The notes: generated by a model from the sequence alone, not told the origin. A DNA stretch of 11,204 bases from Beroe ovata (GCA_946803715.1 CAMPET010000272.1:9065-20268); one strand, 5' to 3'. Positions 1-8,188 are shown, counted from the stretch's first letter. Translations and numbers: made by a program.

Positions 1-23
1 TGTGTGTGTGTGTGTGTGTGTGT
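1..23. repeat. (TG)n dinucleotide microsatellite
   Basis: The window opens inside an uninterrupted TG tract, so its true length is unknown. It matches in kind the GT and AC tracts in the ARL3 introns further on. Confidence 0.95.
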
Positions 24-52
24 CATCAAGTAATGACATACCTGTCGAATGA

Positions 53-220
53 GGAATCCCATTGTGGGAGGATACCCAAAGGAACTGTCAGACTCTCGAC
101 ACTCACAATCACCTGATAGATTTCACATGGTTAAACAACAGCGGTGTAGCGTACCAGTTATGTGAAGAGGAAACTAAGACAGGGTCCCAACATGCAGTTA
201 TAGAACAAACCAGGTATATG
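53..220 (+). CDS. Possible internal exon of an unrecognised gene
   Basis: A reading frame opens after a TGA at 50-52 and runs to a good splice donor, GTGAGT, at 221-226. It would encode about 55 residues, including the stretch THNHLIDFTWLNNSGVAYQL and then a glutamate-rich segment. The frame stays open past the donor to 400, but the translation there looks less protein-like. An acceptor is not clear: an AG at 52-53 lacks a strong pyrimidine tract, and the TG tract lies just upstream. I recognise no family. The HLIDFTW string recalls the start of a WD-type strand, but one such string proves nothing. It could equally be a chance frame. If real, it would be the 3' part of a gene entering from the left, or an internal exon whose neighbours I cannot find. 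Confidence 0.2.
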
Positions 221-226
221 GTGAGT

Positions 227-1340
227 AATGCTCCACTCAAATCCATTGTCACATTGCTTTCATATAATCATGTTCTGTATCAGGAAAAAATCTGGGTTTA
301 TCATAACTCTCCTGGATTATATGGCAGAAAATTTCTAATACATCATTCCGAATCCTTTCCAACTCAAGCTCTTTTGACTCTAACTACGTACTGCAGTTGA
401 ATTTGTTAATGGTAGAAAATGTACTTCAGGATATGGTATTCCTTCCCATTGCATGTAAAGGGTAGAAGGGCCACATCATGCTATCGCCTATCATGGATAC
501 TTGGCAACTAAATACATAACCAAATCCATATTCTGATTCCCAGTATTATCAACTCCCGACTGGCGACTATTCTATTGTTAAAGCTTGTGACAAACAAAGC
601 TTGTGACAAACGAGTGGTCTGTACAGAACCCCGCAGTTTTGATTGCTTGTTTAATACGCCATACTACTGAACAAAAAGTAGAATTCTCTAAATATTGATC
701 AGGCCAGAATTAAATGAAAATACTGTTGGCCATTAGGTCAATAGATACCTAACTAACCAATGAACATGGGCAGGGATCTACCAGAATCGCTTATTCAGCC
801 AGGACCAGAACTAGGACCGGGACTGAAAAATTTTCCTCTAAATTATTCAAAAAGATTTCATTCACCTATGCTTCAATTATACGTTTGAAGTAATAAAGAC
901 AACTTTGAAGTTGAATAAGGAGTATTGTGCAGGACAATGGCAGGTATAAGTGCTGATAGGTAGTGAGTAGTGACAGACCAGGAACCGATGGTGTGATATG
1001 TGAATAAGGGTTTATCTGTGCCCACGCCATCCAGTGTGACAAGTGAGTTTGCCCTAAGGGTGGCAAAAACAGTTGTGGGTGTCAAAAAAGTAAGGTTGAG
1101 GCCGAAAAATCTAACGATGAACTTGTTTTCGAATTCAAAAGCTCTCAGCTATGACGTGTTATTTCCACAACAACAAGGGCAGATGTCAGAGATTAGGATG
1201 AGGGCATTGGAGTATTATGGTCAGTTACATGTCTGAGAAGACAAAAGATATCTTAAATACTGAAATTTCAGTGACAGCCAAAACGCCTGATCCTGTCCTT
1301 AAACATCAATTCCAATCTTGAATCTATTGAGGGTGTTAGA
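227..1340. other. Intergenic or intronic AT-rich stretch, no gene seen
   Basis: Short open frames occur on both strands (for example 1000-1236 on + and 873-1085 on -), but they overlap each other and show no recognisable motif or paired splice sites. The only repeat I see is the tandem duplication at 580-611. Confidence 0.5.
580..611. repeat. Perfect 16-bp tandem duplication
   Basis: The unit AAAGCTTGTGACAAAC occurs twice back to back (580-595 and 596-611) with no mismatch, which suggests a recent slippage event. Confidence 0.9.
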
Positions 1341-1354
1341 GCAGCAAGAACTAC

Positions 1355-1428
1355 AATAATGAATATTGATCTAGTAGTTACGGTATTCGGGATAATTGGA
1401 TTCACTACTGGAATCAATATTCATTATT
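1355..1428. repeat. 74-base imperfect hairpin (pre-miRNA-sized foldback)
   Basis: The arm at 1355-1370, AATAATGAATATTGAT, is exactly complementary to 1413-1428. Pairing continues inward past one bulged A (1412) through 1371-1378 with 1404-1411, with one U-G wobble. The stem is thus about 24 pairs around a loop of about 25 bases. It could be a microRNA-like precursor or the remains of a short foldback transposon. The sequence alone does not decide. The structure works on either strand. Confidence 0.7.
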
Positions 1429-1429
1429 A

Positions 1430-2290
1430 GTTATTAATTACTACATGAAAAAGATATGTTTCAAAGAATAAAGATTATTATGAGTCCAACAAGATCCCTT
1501 TACACTTTAGGTGAATATTGTGGTGAGCAGCAAGTTCTTAATGAACCACAAAGAGGAATTGCTTTCATATAGCCCTCTTTCATCAACTGCAAGATTGGGA
1601 CCCAAAACAAGTCACAAGTCTCAGAATAAGATAGTGATAAATGATTATTGCATGCTGTAGCCAGCTTGTAGCTACCAGTGAGACAGGCAACTATTGAAAT
1701 GGAGTTAATCTGCATCTAGCACAACTAATCAGTAACATTAAATAATCAATGTATAAAATAACAATGTGATTAGGCTTTGTAAGGTTTTCCCTAAGGTCGG
1801 TGCTGCGAGGGAGTAGTCCTACAAGATTAGGCTATCAATTTTTCTGACAGAGTGGTTTTACAGAGCAGAACCCCTCCATTTGGTATCCATGTTAAGCATG
1901 TCATACGGCAATGCAAGGCTGCAAGAATCACCACTGTGTTTGCCAGGCTGGGCACATGCACATAACATGTCTTGACCAAAGTCAATGGACAATGTTGAAT
2001 GTCGCGTCAGATTGAAATGTTTCCTTGTGTTTGACAACAGGCACCTACACAGTACTCCATAACTACGAGCAGCCGGGATGTACAACATAAGTAACAATAT
2101 CAAGATAATGTAAGTATATCCAGTGTACTAACACAAATATTTGAATATATAGCTATTTCATGCATCATTCGATTAAGTTAAGATAAGTATAGTCTATAGA
2201 AATAGGAGAATAGTATAGAAATAAGAGAGCTTTTACTCTTTCGGTACCCTCTCATTGTACATACTATTATAATCATTCATTGTTTATCAA
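1430..2290. other. AT-rich stretch without a supported gene
   Basis: There is an acceptor-like tract ending in AG near 1849 on the + strand, and a minus-strand frame at 1858-2103 that starts only at TTG. Neither leads to a recognisable product. No repeat of note is seen apart from short A/T runs. Confidence 0.45.
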
Positions 2291-2300
2291 TTATTTGTCA

Positions 2301-3150
2301 AGTGATGCTAAATCCTAATTGCTAAACCGCTGAATGCTGATGCAAGCTGAAAAACATTGGGCGCGCAAAACGAAATTCTCGACTGGGTTCTGGGTCTATC
2401 TATATCATCGATGTACGATGCAATCGACAAAAACGCGCTGAAAATTTAAGCGCTGACCATACCACGCGACAAACAGTGGATAACTGGATACCGGATAAAT
2501 TTGTAAAATTTCACCCTACCGTCGGTGCGCGCAATTATTATCATCCCGCCACTGATTGCCGCGCCGCGCCTGGCGATGCTAAGCTCAGCTGACGCGAGCC
2601 GCGACTCGAAGTGGCGAGCAACAGCTGAGAATGATTTGCGGCGCGCGCGCAATGAAATTCTCGACAGGGGCTATCATCGACAGCCAAGCCACTAATAAAC
2701 AACCGCACGGACACCTTGTCTGGCGATGCTAGACCGCTGATGCAAGCCGCGCACCCAATGTTCCCTGTTTCACCCGAATTAAATGACCAGAAAATTAGAA
2801 ATTACAAAATCTTGCACTTGTCTGGCGATGCTAAACTGCTGGTGTGCACTGCAAATTCTGAAACAAATTCTAAATTTAATTTCCAATGAAATTTATTCTC
2901 AAATTTATTCTCAGCTTTTTGCAACAACATTCAACGGTCGATAGCATCAATGATAGCATCAGTGATGCAGCTGCCACATCACCATTCAGCAGTACAGATT
3001 GAGATCAGACAAGGGATTCAGAATTGTGTTCATGTCAGAAGTTATCGGTCTTTGTTGATCAATGATAGACCCTGTCGAGTATTTCGATTTGCAAGAATTT
3101 CGTTTTGCTATGCAGGTTGCATCAGTGGTGTAGCATCGCCAGGCAAATTG
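2301..3150. repeat. Cluster of related short repeats in both orientations
   Basis: The core TGGCGATGCTA occurs at 2571-2581, 2721-2731 and 2823-2833, with a variant (AGTGATGCTA) at 2301-2310, and inverted at 3131-3141. A second block, AAACGAAATTCTCGAC with variation, follows the core at about 2367-2383 and 2651-2665. It also precedes the inverted core at about 3073-3107 in reverse complement. A CTATCATCGA-like block follows in at least two copies. Two blocks in the same order in several copies point to a mobile-element-derived family with a unit near 110-120 bp. The region is GC-richer than its surroundings, with several GCGCGC runs. Open frames here (2446-2652 on -, 2950-3222 on +) are made of this repeat. 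Confidence 0.65.
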
Positions 3151-3159
3151 GTCTCTCTT

Positions 3160-4119
3160 GCACACGGTTGTTCCTATGTCCCAATTACTAGCTCAGACAA
3201 GCTGAAACTCCCAAAACATTGAATTGATTTGAATAGAAAATATGTTTTACAGCACAGAACTATAATATGATTTAGCATACTGTAAGCAGCTTCTCAGTAG
3301 TGCTGAGCAAGGGCACTTCGTCCACCGTGAAGACTGTTAATAAGGCCATCCTCTAGAGGCCTAATCATATCAATAATCATATGTTAACCAGAGTAAGAAA
3401 GTGTTATCTCGGAGCAGTAAATACCAGGTCACAAATTATTTAAGAAATTTACAGAAATAATGTGCAGTTGCCAAGGTCAGATACTTGCCAAGGTCATAAA
3501 CTCTCACCTTCAGCCTGTTCTAGTGTTCTACTCCAATAATCTTCTACTTGGTCTCCTTCACTCATGTAACCTATTGGTTTTCTCATCCAACGTGTGTCCC
3601 TTTGGTATACAGAAGTAAGTAAGTATACAGAATTCCATTCACCTCTTACTAGACTGTGAGTTCTCTGAGGAGTAAAATACTGCTAGAATTAAGGCAATCA
3701 TGACAAAAAGCCGCTCAAAAAAGGCAATCAGGGAGCACAAGGAGTTGCTACTCTCCTGGAGTTAGGTTGATAGATCTGTGGACACTTGCTATTCCATCAA
3801 AAAAGAAACTTGAGCTACTCAGTTGATGTAGTGACATAGTGCTATAGAGGATGTTATTGCTAACCAATTTGTGCTAATTTGTTTTTGGAAAGACTTTCAA
3901 ATAGGAGTTTAGCATTCACAGTTTTGAGTCATTCACAATTAAGCAAAACTCTGAGCGGCACATATGAAATGACATCCTTTTTGTTTTTAACTGAATAACT
4001 GATCAAAGAATGACACCATTTATCTCCTTATCTTTTTACACTGGCATTATTGGCTTTGGCAGCACTTTTGTTTTCATTTCTGCAGTAGCCTTGACCGATC
4101 GGAAATAGGGGCAGATTAC
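3160..4119. other. AT-rich stretch without a supported gene
   Basis: No frame or splice pair here looks coding. There is a 12-bp direct repeat, TTGCCAAGGTCA, at 3468-3479 and 3485-3496, a 10-bp palindrome CCTCTAGAGG at 3350-3359, and a short GTAA duplication near 3615. Confidence 0.5.
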
Positions 4120-4338
4120 AATTAGGCCCTGATGGATGCTATTTCAGTGCAACAATGATAGTTGACACTTATAACGAAAGATGGGCCCTAGATTCAGTGT
4201 GAGTTTTGAGGGGGTCTGGCACAAAACATTTCGATTCCACTCAAATCATTGCTACAAAATTTTGGTGTGCTACAAATCATTCGTTATAAGTGTCAACTAT
4301 CATTATTGCACTGAAATAGCATCCATTGGGGCCTGATT
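4120..4338. mobile_element. 219-bp foldback element (MITE-like) with 59-bp inverted repeats
   Basis: The arm at 4120-4178 and the reverse complement of 4280-4338 agree at 55 of 59 positions. The differences are at arm positions 4, 11, 12 and 24. The 101-base spacer carries a short internal duplication (CAAATCATT and GCTACAAA each occur twice). It has no coding capacity, which fits a non-autonomous miniature inverted-repeat element. I could not define a clear target-site duplication: the flanks do not match convincingly, so the exact ends and superfamily stay open. An RNA across it would form a long near-perfect hairpin. Confidence 0.8.
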
Positions 4339-4830
4339 TGAAATAATGAGATTCTTTTGAGAGTATGGATAGGTGGCTAAACCATGCTTATTGATAAATA
4401 CTTGAATATAAAACTGCGTGCATAATCCCAATATTTCTTGAGGAGGCCCAGACTCCCCTAATCCCCCGGGAATTATTGCCCTGGTGTAAACTGTGAATTG
4501 CAGAATCATGAATGTGGCAGTTGTTGCTTGTGCTTCTTGAAGAGATAATGTTATGGCAATCCCAAATGATTGATTTGAAATTTTGATGATAAAATAACCT
4601 ATCATAATCTTTGATATCTCAGAAGAATTATTCTGGTTTGAAATATACCTTTTGGGAAGCATAGGTAAGTACTAAGTATTGTAGATAATTGTCCAGAGAA
4701 ATTATGTTGGCAGACTGAAATGATGCATGTGTTATATCTACATTAAAGCAATATCATTTTATTAAGTTGCATTGTATGAATCATATAGTTCCTGAAATTT
4801 GTCAATACCTACATAATAGTATTTGTTTCT
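4339..4830. other. Upstream region of ARL3, no gene seen
   Basis: AT-rich sequence that should contain the ARL3 promoter. I see no convincing TATA box or RFX-type X-box. A minus-strand frame at 4303-4662 begins with ATG but runs into the foldback arm and has no recognisable motif. Confidence 0.4.
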
Positions 4831-4833
4831 TAG

Positions 4834-4859
4834 GAAGTGTTGACAAAAATAAAGTTATG
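4834..4859 (+). other. Probable first ARL3 exon with the lone start codon
   Basis: The start codon ATG at 4857-4859 is directly followed by a strong donor, GTGAGT, at 4860. An acceptor-like TTTGTTTCTTAG ends at 4833. The segment 4834-4859 could therefore itself be a 26-base exon after a 5' UTR intron, or simply part of a longer first exon. Confidence 0.4.
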
Positions 4860-6069
4860 GTGAGTTTCAATTCTAGTTTCAAATCATTCTATTTTCCTAG
4901 AACTCTTGATTCGAGATATGAAATTTTCATAAAAAAGGTATGATAATATGATGCCTATGATGAAGCAAACGTGCTTAAGGGTATTGAACTGATAAACAAG
5001 TTTTGTTTTCCCAGGGTCTCCTTTCACTGCTCAGAAAGTTCCAAAGGGAGACAGAAAGAGAAGTGAGAATCCTCCTTTTAGGTCTGGATAATGCGGGAAA
5101 AACCACTATTCTAAAAGCGCTTGCTAATGAAGATGTAACCCACATAATGCCAACTCAGGTGACATATGACGACACGACACAACAACTGATGATATTTGGA
5201 GCAATTACCTGTGAACCAATGACTTAGCCACTTTTGTTCAGGGCTTCAATATCAAATCAGTGAATTCTAGTGGATTGAAACTGAATGTGTGGGACATAGG
5301 AGGCCAGAAAAAGATAAGACCCTACTGGAAAAACTATTTCGAGAATACAGACGTTTTGGTAATTTCGTTCGTTAGATTTTTACAGCATCAAAATGCGATT
5401 CTTTCCACATTATATCATTTTACCTTAAATGGATACAACAGAAATCAATATATTAACAGATATATGTGATAGACAGCGCTGATAAGAGGCGGTTTGATGA
5501 AACAGGTGAAGAACTTCTGGAGCTTCTTGAAGAAGAGAAGCTAAATAAAGTTCCTCTTCTGATTTACGCAAACAAGCAGGACCTGTTCAAGTCGGCCAAA
5601 CCATCACAGGTTACTCTAGCAGCTTCTATAGTAGCTAGCTTCCTTCAGTCAGCTTTTCTCACTATGTGACGTTATAGTCTGTGAGTTTGAGTGTGTCTGT
5701 GTGTGTGTGTCAGGTGCCCGACTACATAACCACTCATAAACATCGCTGTCAAATTAGCGCGACTCCCAGACAGTCTGGTTTTGGGGTTGTGGTGGTAAAA
5801 CTATGAGTGGGAGGGAGGCGCTCTCATTTCTTGTTTAATTTCCTGCTTTAGCTAACGTTAACCTACGCTTGATATTTCCATATCCATTACATCATTATTA
5901 ATGTTTGCAGAGTTTCGTTTGTTGCTCTAATTTCGTTCAAGGAGACACTCCAGTCTACACTTGTTTTATTTCAGATTGCAATTGATTTGCAGCTCTCTTC
6001 CCAAATAAGAGACAGAACATGGCAGATACAGGCTTGCTCTGCAATAACACTTGAGGGGATCAAGGTAAG

Positions 6070-6105
<36 letters not shown>

Positions 6106-6611
6106 ACACACTGGAGAGATGACAATTGACATTACTATTATAATATGGATGAGTGGCTTAGTGAATATCGGTATCGGCACAGGACTTTCGATCGATATAT
6201 CGCGAGTTCCAATCCCGGCCACTGCACTACTCAGCTAAGGGTTAGAGATTTAACTCAAGCCTATGCAGCCCAACGGTTCACTCAGCCGAGCGTACAGGAA
6301 ACTGTGCGGGAATGTTAAATGAGGAGCTGCTTATTGCAGGAAAGTCTCGGGTGAATAAAGTGTTGACTATAGATCACACTTCCTTAACCGTCACTGGCTT
6401 GATAACTTGTATCCTTCGATTCCTGTCATTGGCTGTACAGTTGTTGGAATAGAAGTAAATTTCTACTAAATAAAAAAATGTGAACACTCGAGCCGAGAGT
6501 TTTTTCCCTCGGGAGAAGTTCAGTAGAGATCAAAATGTCATGTGATCCTGGTTTCAGGAAGGTATGGACTGGATATACTCGACTCTGGAACCCTCTACCA
6601 AGAAGAAGTAG
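4857..6611 (+). CDS. ARL3: ADP-ribosylation factor-like protein 3, six exons, complete
   Basis: Small GTPase of the ARF family that, in its GTP form, releases lipid-modified cargo from UNC119 and PDE6D inside cilia; RP2 is its GAP. Coding exons are 4857-4859, 5015-5158, 5242-5358, 5460-5609, 5975-6064 and 6558-6611. Together they give 185 residues against 182 in human. Visible motifs: amphipathic N-terminus after MG, P-loop GLDNAGKT (24-31), switch I threonine 48 in MPTQ, WDIGGQ with the catalytic Gln71, NKQD (126-129), CSA near 159-161, and a lysine tail KKK as in vertebrate ARL3. The stretch GFNIKSV and the block [12 protein letters not shown] are diagnostic of ARL3 rather than ARL2. All five introns are phase 0 and GT-AG, with lengths 155, 83, 101, 365 and 493. 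No catalytic residue is missing, so the gene looks functional. ARL3 is not myristoylated despite Gly2 (known for the family). No AATAAA follows closely; AATATA near 6845 is a weak candidate. Confidence 0.96.
5691..5710 (+). repeat. (GT)n tract in ARL3 intron 4
   Basis: GT dinucleotides with one C interruption. It is complementary to the longer AC tract in intron 5, on the other side of exon 5. Confidence 0.9.
6072..6111 (+). repeat. (AC)n tract just after the ARL3 exon 5 donor
   Basis: About 20 AC units with one T at 6101, starting seven bases into intron 5 directly behind GTAAGA. It explains the open frames seen on both strands here. Confidence 0.95.
6147..6222 (+). repeat. tRNA-like sequence, probable SINE head in ARL3 intron 5
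   Basis: An A-box-like TGGCTTAGTGA at 6154-6164 is followed 51 bases on (start to start) by a B-box-like AGTTCCAATCC at 6205-6215. The spacing fits the internal promoter of a tRNA gene. The B box has C where a purine is expected, and the acceptor and T-arm pairings are incomplete: AGTGG can pair with CCACT at 6219-6223, but in a register that clashes with the A box. This argues against a working tRNA and for a decayed tRNA-derived SINE. Its tail could run into 6225-6420, but I cannot fix an end or a target-site duplication. Confidence 0.45.
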
Positions 6612-7109
6612 GGGACGCAAGTGAGGAATGATTTGCTGGACAAATTCTACAGCCCGTCCTTTGGCAAGTGAAACAGAGGATGTCACTCTTAAACATGTGT
6701 ATATTTGTGTGATTTCCGGTAATAGCTTCATGACAAAAGTAACCATAGCTTCCGGATGCCGGATTATAAGTATTGAAATTCAACAGTGTAGTTACTTTGG
6801 AATATTGGGTATATTTTGTGTTTTCAAACAAAGAAAATAGCATTAATATAATACTTCCTCACTGAACCACGATAACGTTTCTGATTTAGGAATGATTATT
6901 GAGTAATGTTTCCCCACCCTCGTCACGAACATGTCAGTCTAATTTGATTAAATTAGTTTGATGTAGTTTGCAATATACGATTGCTGAATGCTGAATGCAG
7001 AGCCACCATTGGCATGTCAATGTCTGGCTCCTGTCTATGAGTTATATCCTTTGATTGTAACAAATTGATTCATTGAGCTATTGATCGACCGTCTGACTTG
7101 CACATCCTG

Positions 7110-7135
7110 TCACACTATTTCTATGAATAGTGTGA
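7110..7135. promoter_or_regulatory. Perfect 10-bp stem hairpin upstream of WDR31
   Basis: TCACACTATT (7110-7119), a six-base loop, then AATAGTGTGA (7126-7135). It lies about 55 bases before the likely splice acceptor. It may be a dyad protein-binding site or an RNA hairpin in the 5' region. The function is inference. Confidence 0.4.
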
Positions 7136-7172
7136 TCTCGCAGATTGCTGTTCCCTCTCTCACACACTACCT

Positions 7173-7188
7173 TACTAACTATTCCCAG
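7173..7188 (+). promoter_or_regulatory. Branch point and splice acceptor before the WDR31 coding exon
   Basis: A consensus branch-site TACTAAC at 7173-7179 is followed by ATTCCCAG ending at 7188, with a long pyrimidine-rich run upstream. The branch A to AG distance is short (about 10 bases). The downstream exon would begin TGATGTGCTGATG. The matching 5' UTR donor is not identified. Confidence 0.5.
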
Positions 7189-7190
7189 TG

Positions 7191-7199
7191 ATGTGCTGA
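7191..7199 (+). promoter_or_regulatory. Two-codon upstream ORF overlapping a WDR31 start
   Basis: ATG TGC TGA at 7191-7199 sits three bases into the likely exon. Its stop overlaps the next, in-frame ATG (7199-7201) as TGATG, an arrangement that can allow termination and re-initiation. It depends on the acceptor at 7188 being used. Confidence 0.4.
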
Positions 7200-8188
7200 T
7201 GAAGCTGTTACGGCGGTGTATGGGTTCCAAGAGCAGCCACGAGACCACGCCCAAGAGAGACGGGGGTCGTGTACACCGGTACAGCCGTGTCCACCAGGGT
7301 GGTGTCAACTGTCTGGCGGTGTCACCCGCACCACACACTGTCATCACAGGTGGTACTGACGGCAACGCCACTCACTTCAACTACATGACGGGCAAAGTGA
7401 CGCTCTACCTCAGACATGAGGGTAAGCCAGTGACTGCCCTGGCGACCACTGGTCAGACCGGCGAGAGTGGGGTGGTCGTCACTGGTTGTAGGGACACCAA
7501 TGTGAGGTTGTGGCGTGATAGTACGCCCGTCATCTACCCTGGTCACACCCTCGTGGTAACAGCTGTAGTGGTGTCAGGACGTGATAGGATAGTGTCTGGG
7601 TCACGTGACAACTGCATCAAGCTGTGGGATGTGGAGAGCGTGCAGGAAGTGTGCTCTGTTTCAGAGAGCAGGAACCTGGTGACGGGCCTGTGTCTACATG
7701 ACACCATGCTCGTGCAGACTAGTGAGGATAAGAGAGTCAGAGTGTGGGACTCTAGGACACTGCAACTCAACCACACATTCCCCCCTAAGCATTACATACA
7801 GACTTGCTGTGACCTGGATCCCACTGGCAACACACTGGTTACCGGTAGTAACGGGTTCAGTGGGTCAGGGTGCGAAGTGAGCCTGTGGGATGTCAGGGTC
7901 GGGAGTCAGCAGCTACTCGCCGAGTTGAGGGGTCACGAGCAGGGTGTCAACTGTGTCAAGTTCCTGCCTGGGTCACCTCACGTTGTGGTGTCAGGATCCA
8001 AGGACAGTGTTGTGAAACTGTGGAATGTCAACAGACGGGAGTGTATCATGGAGAAACGGTTACCCGGTATGGGGGCTATCACGGACTTTGTGTGTCAAGA
8101 GCGCTCTATAATGTGTAGTACGAACAACGGGTGTGTCCTGTTGTCGCTATCTGACAACAACACTCTCTCAGAGGTTGTGTGTTTCTGA
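7199..8188 (+). CDS. WDR31: WD repeat-containing protein 31, single coding exon
   Basis: WD40 beta-propeller linked to cilia; in worms and vertebrates reported to work with RP2 and ELMOD in intraflagellar transport and BBSome loading. The frame gives 329 residues from 7199, or 322 from the ATG at 7220. Counting from 7220, blades lie at about 25-62, 66-98, 108-138, 151-177, 192-226, 238-270 and 281-311, with LWDV, VWDSR, LWDVR and LWNV strand ends. WDR31-specific strings are GSRDN...LWDV, SRNLVTGLC, LQ/VQTSEDKRVRVWDSR, and HTFPPKHYIQT followed by SNGFSGSGCE. The start at 7220 reads MGSKSS, matching the MGxxxS myristoylation pattern and the MGKQQS of the human protein. The start at 7199 would add seven residues in front (MKLLRRC) and bury it. 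No intron interrupts the coding part, unlike ARL3. I see no damage. Confidence 0.93.
   Translation: MKLLRRCMGSKSSHETTPKRDGGRVHRYSRVHQGGVNCLAVSPAPHTVITGGTDGNATHFNYMTGKVTLYLRHEGKPVTALATTGQTGESGVVVTGCRDTNVRLWRDSTPVIYPGHTLVVTAVVVSGRDRIVSGSRDNCIKLWDVESVQEVCSVSESRNLVTGLCLHDTMLVQTSEDKRVRVWDSRTLQLNHTFPPKHYIQTCCDLDPTGNTLVTGSNGFSGSGCEVSLWDVRVGSQQLLAELRGHEQGVNCVKFLPGSPHVVVSGSKDSVVKLWNVNRRECIMEKRLPGMGAITDFVCQERSIMCSTNNGCVLLSLSDNNTLSEVVCF

Larger units (their letters stand above)
6612..7188 (+). other. ARL3 to WDR31 intergenic region and probable WDR31 5' UTR intron
   Basis: It holds the ARL3 3' UTR, presumably the WDR31 promoter, and the end of a probable 5' UTR intron. At 6981-7012 there is a string (GCTGAATGCTGA-ATGCA...CATTGG) like the repeat near 2330-2360, perhaps a stray partial copy. 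I see no separate gene. Confidence 0.45.

Noticed and set aside
1000-1236. 78-codon plus-strand frame with an internal donor-like AAAAAGTAAGG
   Set aside because: It lacks an acceptor with a convincing tract and shows no family resemblance; two minus-strand frames overlap its 5' part.
1858-2103. Minus-strand frame whose start resembles a signal peptide (LILLLMLYIPAARSYG)
   Set aside because: It begins at TTG, not ATG, and I could not pair it with upstream splice sites or a known cysteine pattern.
2950-3222. 90-codon plus-strand frame
   Set aside because: It reads through inverted copies of the local repeat family, so it is better explained as repeat DNA.
4303-4662. 119-codon minus-strand frame with ATG start upstream of ARL3
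   Set aside because: Its end lies within the foldback arm, it has no recognisable motif, and no splice or promoter signal supports it.
5971-6238. Overlapping frames on both strands with Thr-His or Val-Cys runs
   Set aside because: They are translations of ARL3 exon 5 plus the AC microsatellite, in one case in the wrong strand.
7322-7776. Minus-strand frames opposite WDR31
   Set aside because: They are shadows of the WDR31 coding strand, with no independent motif.
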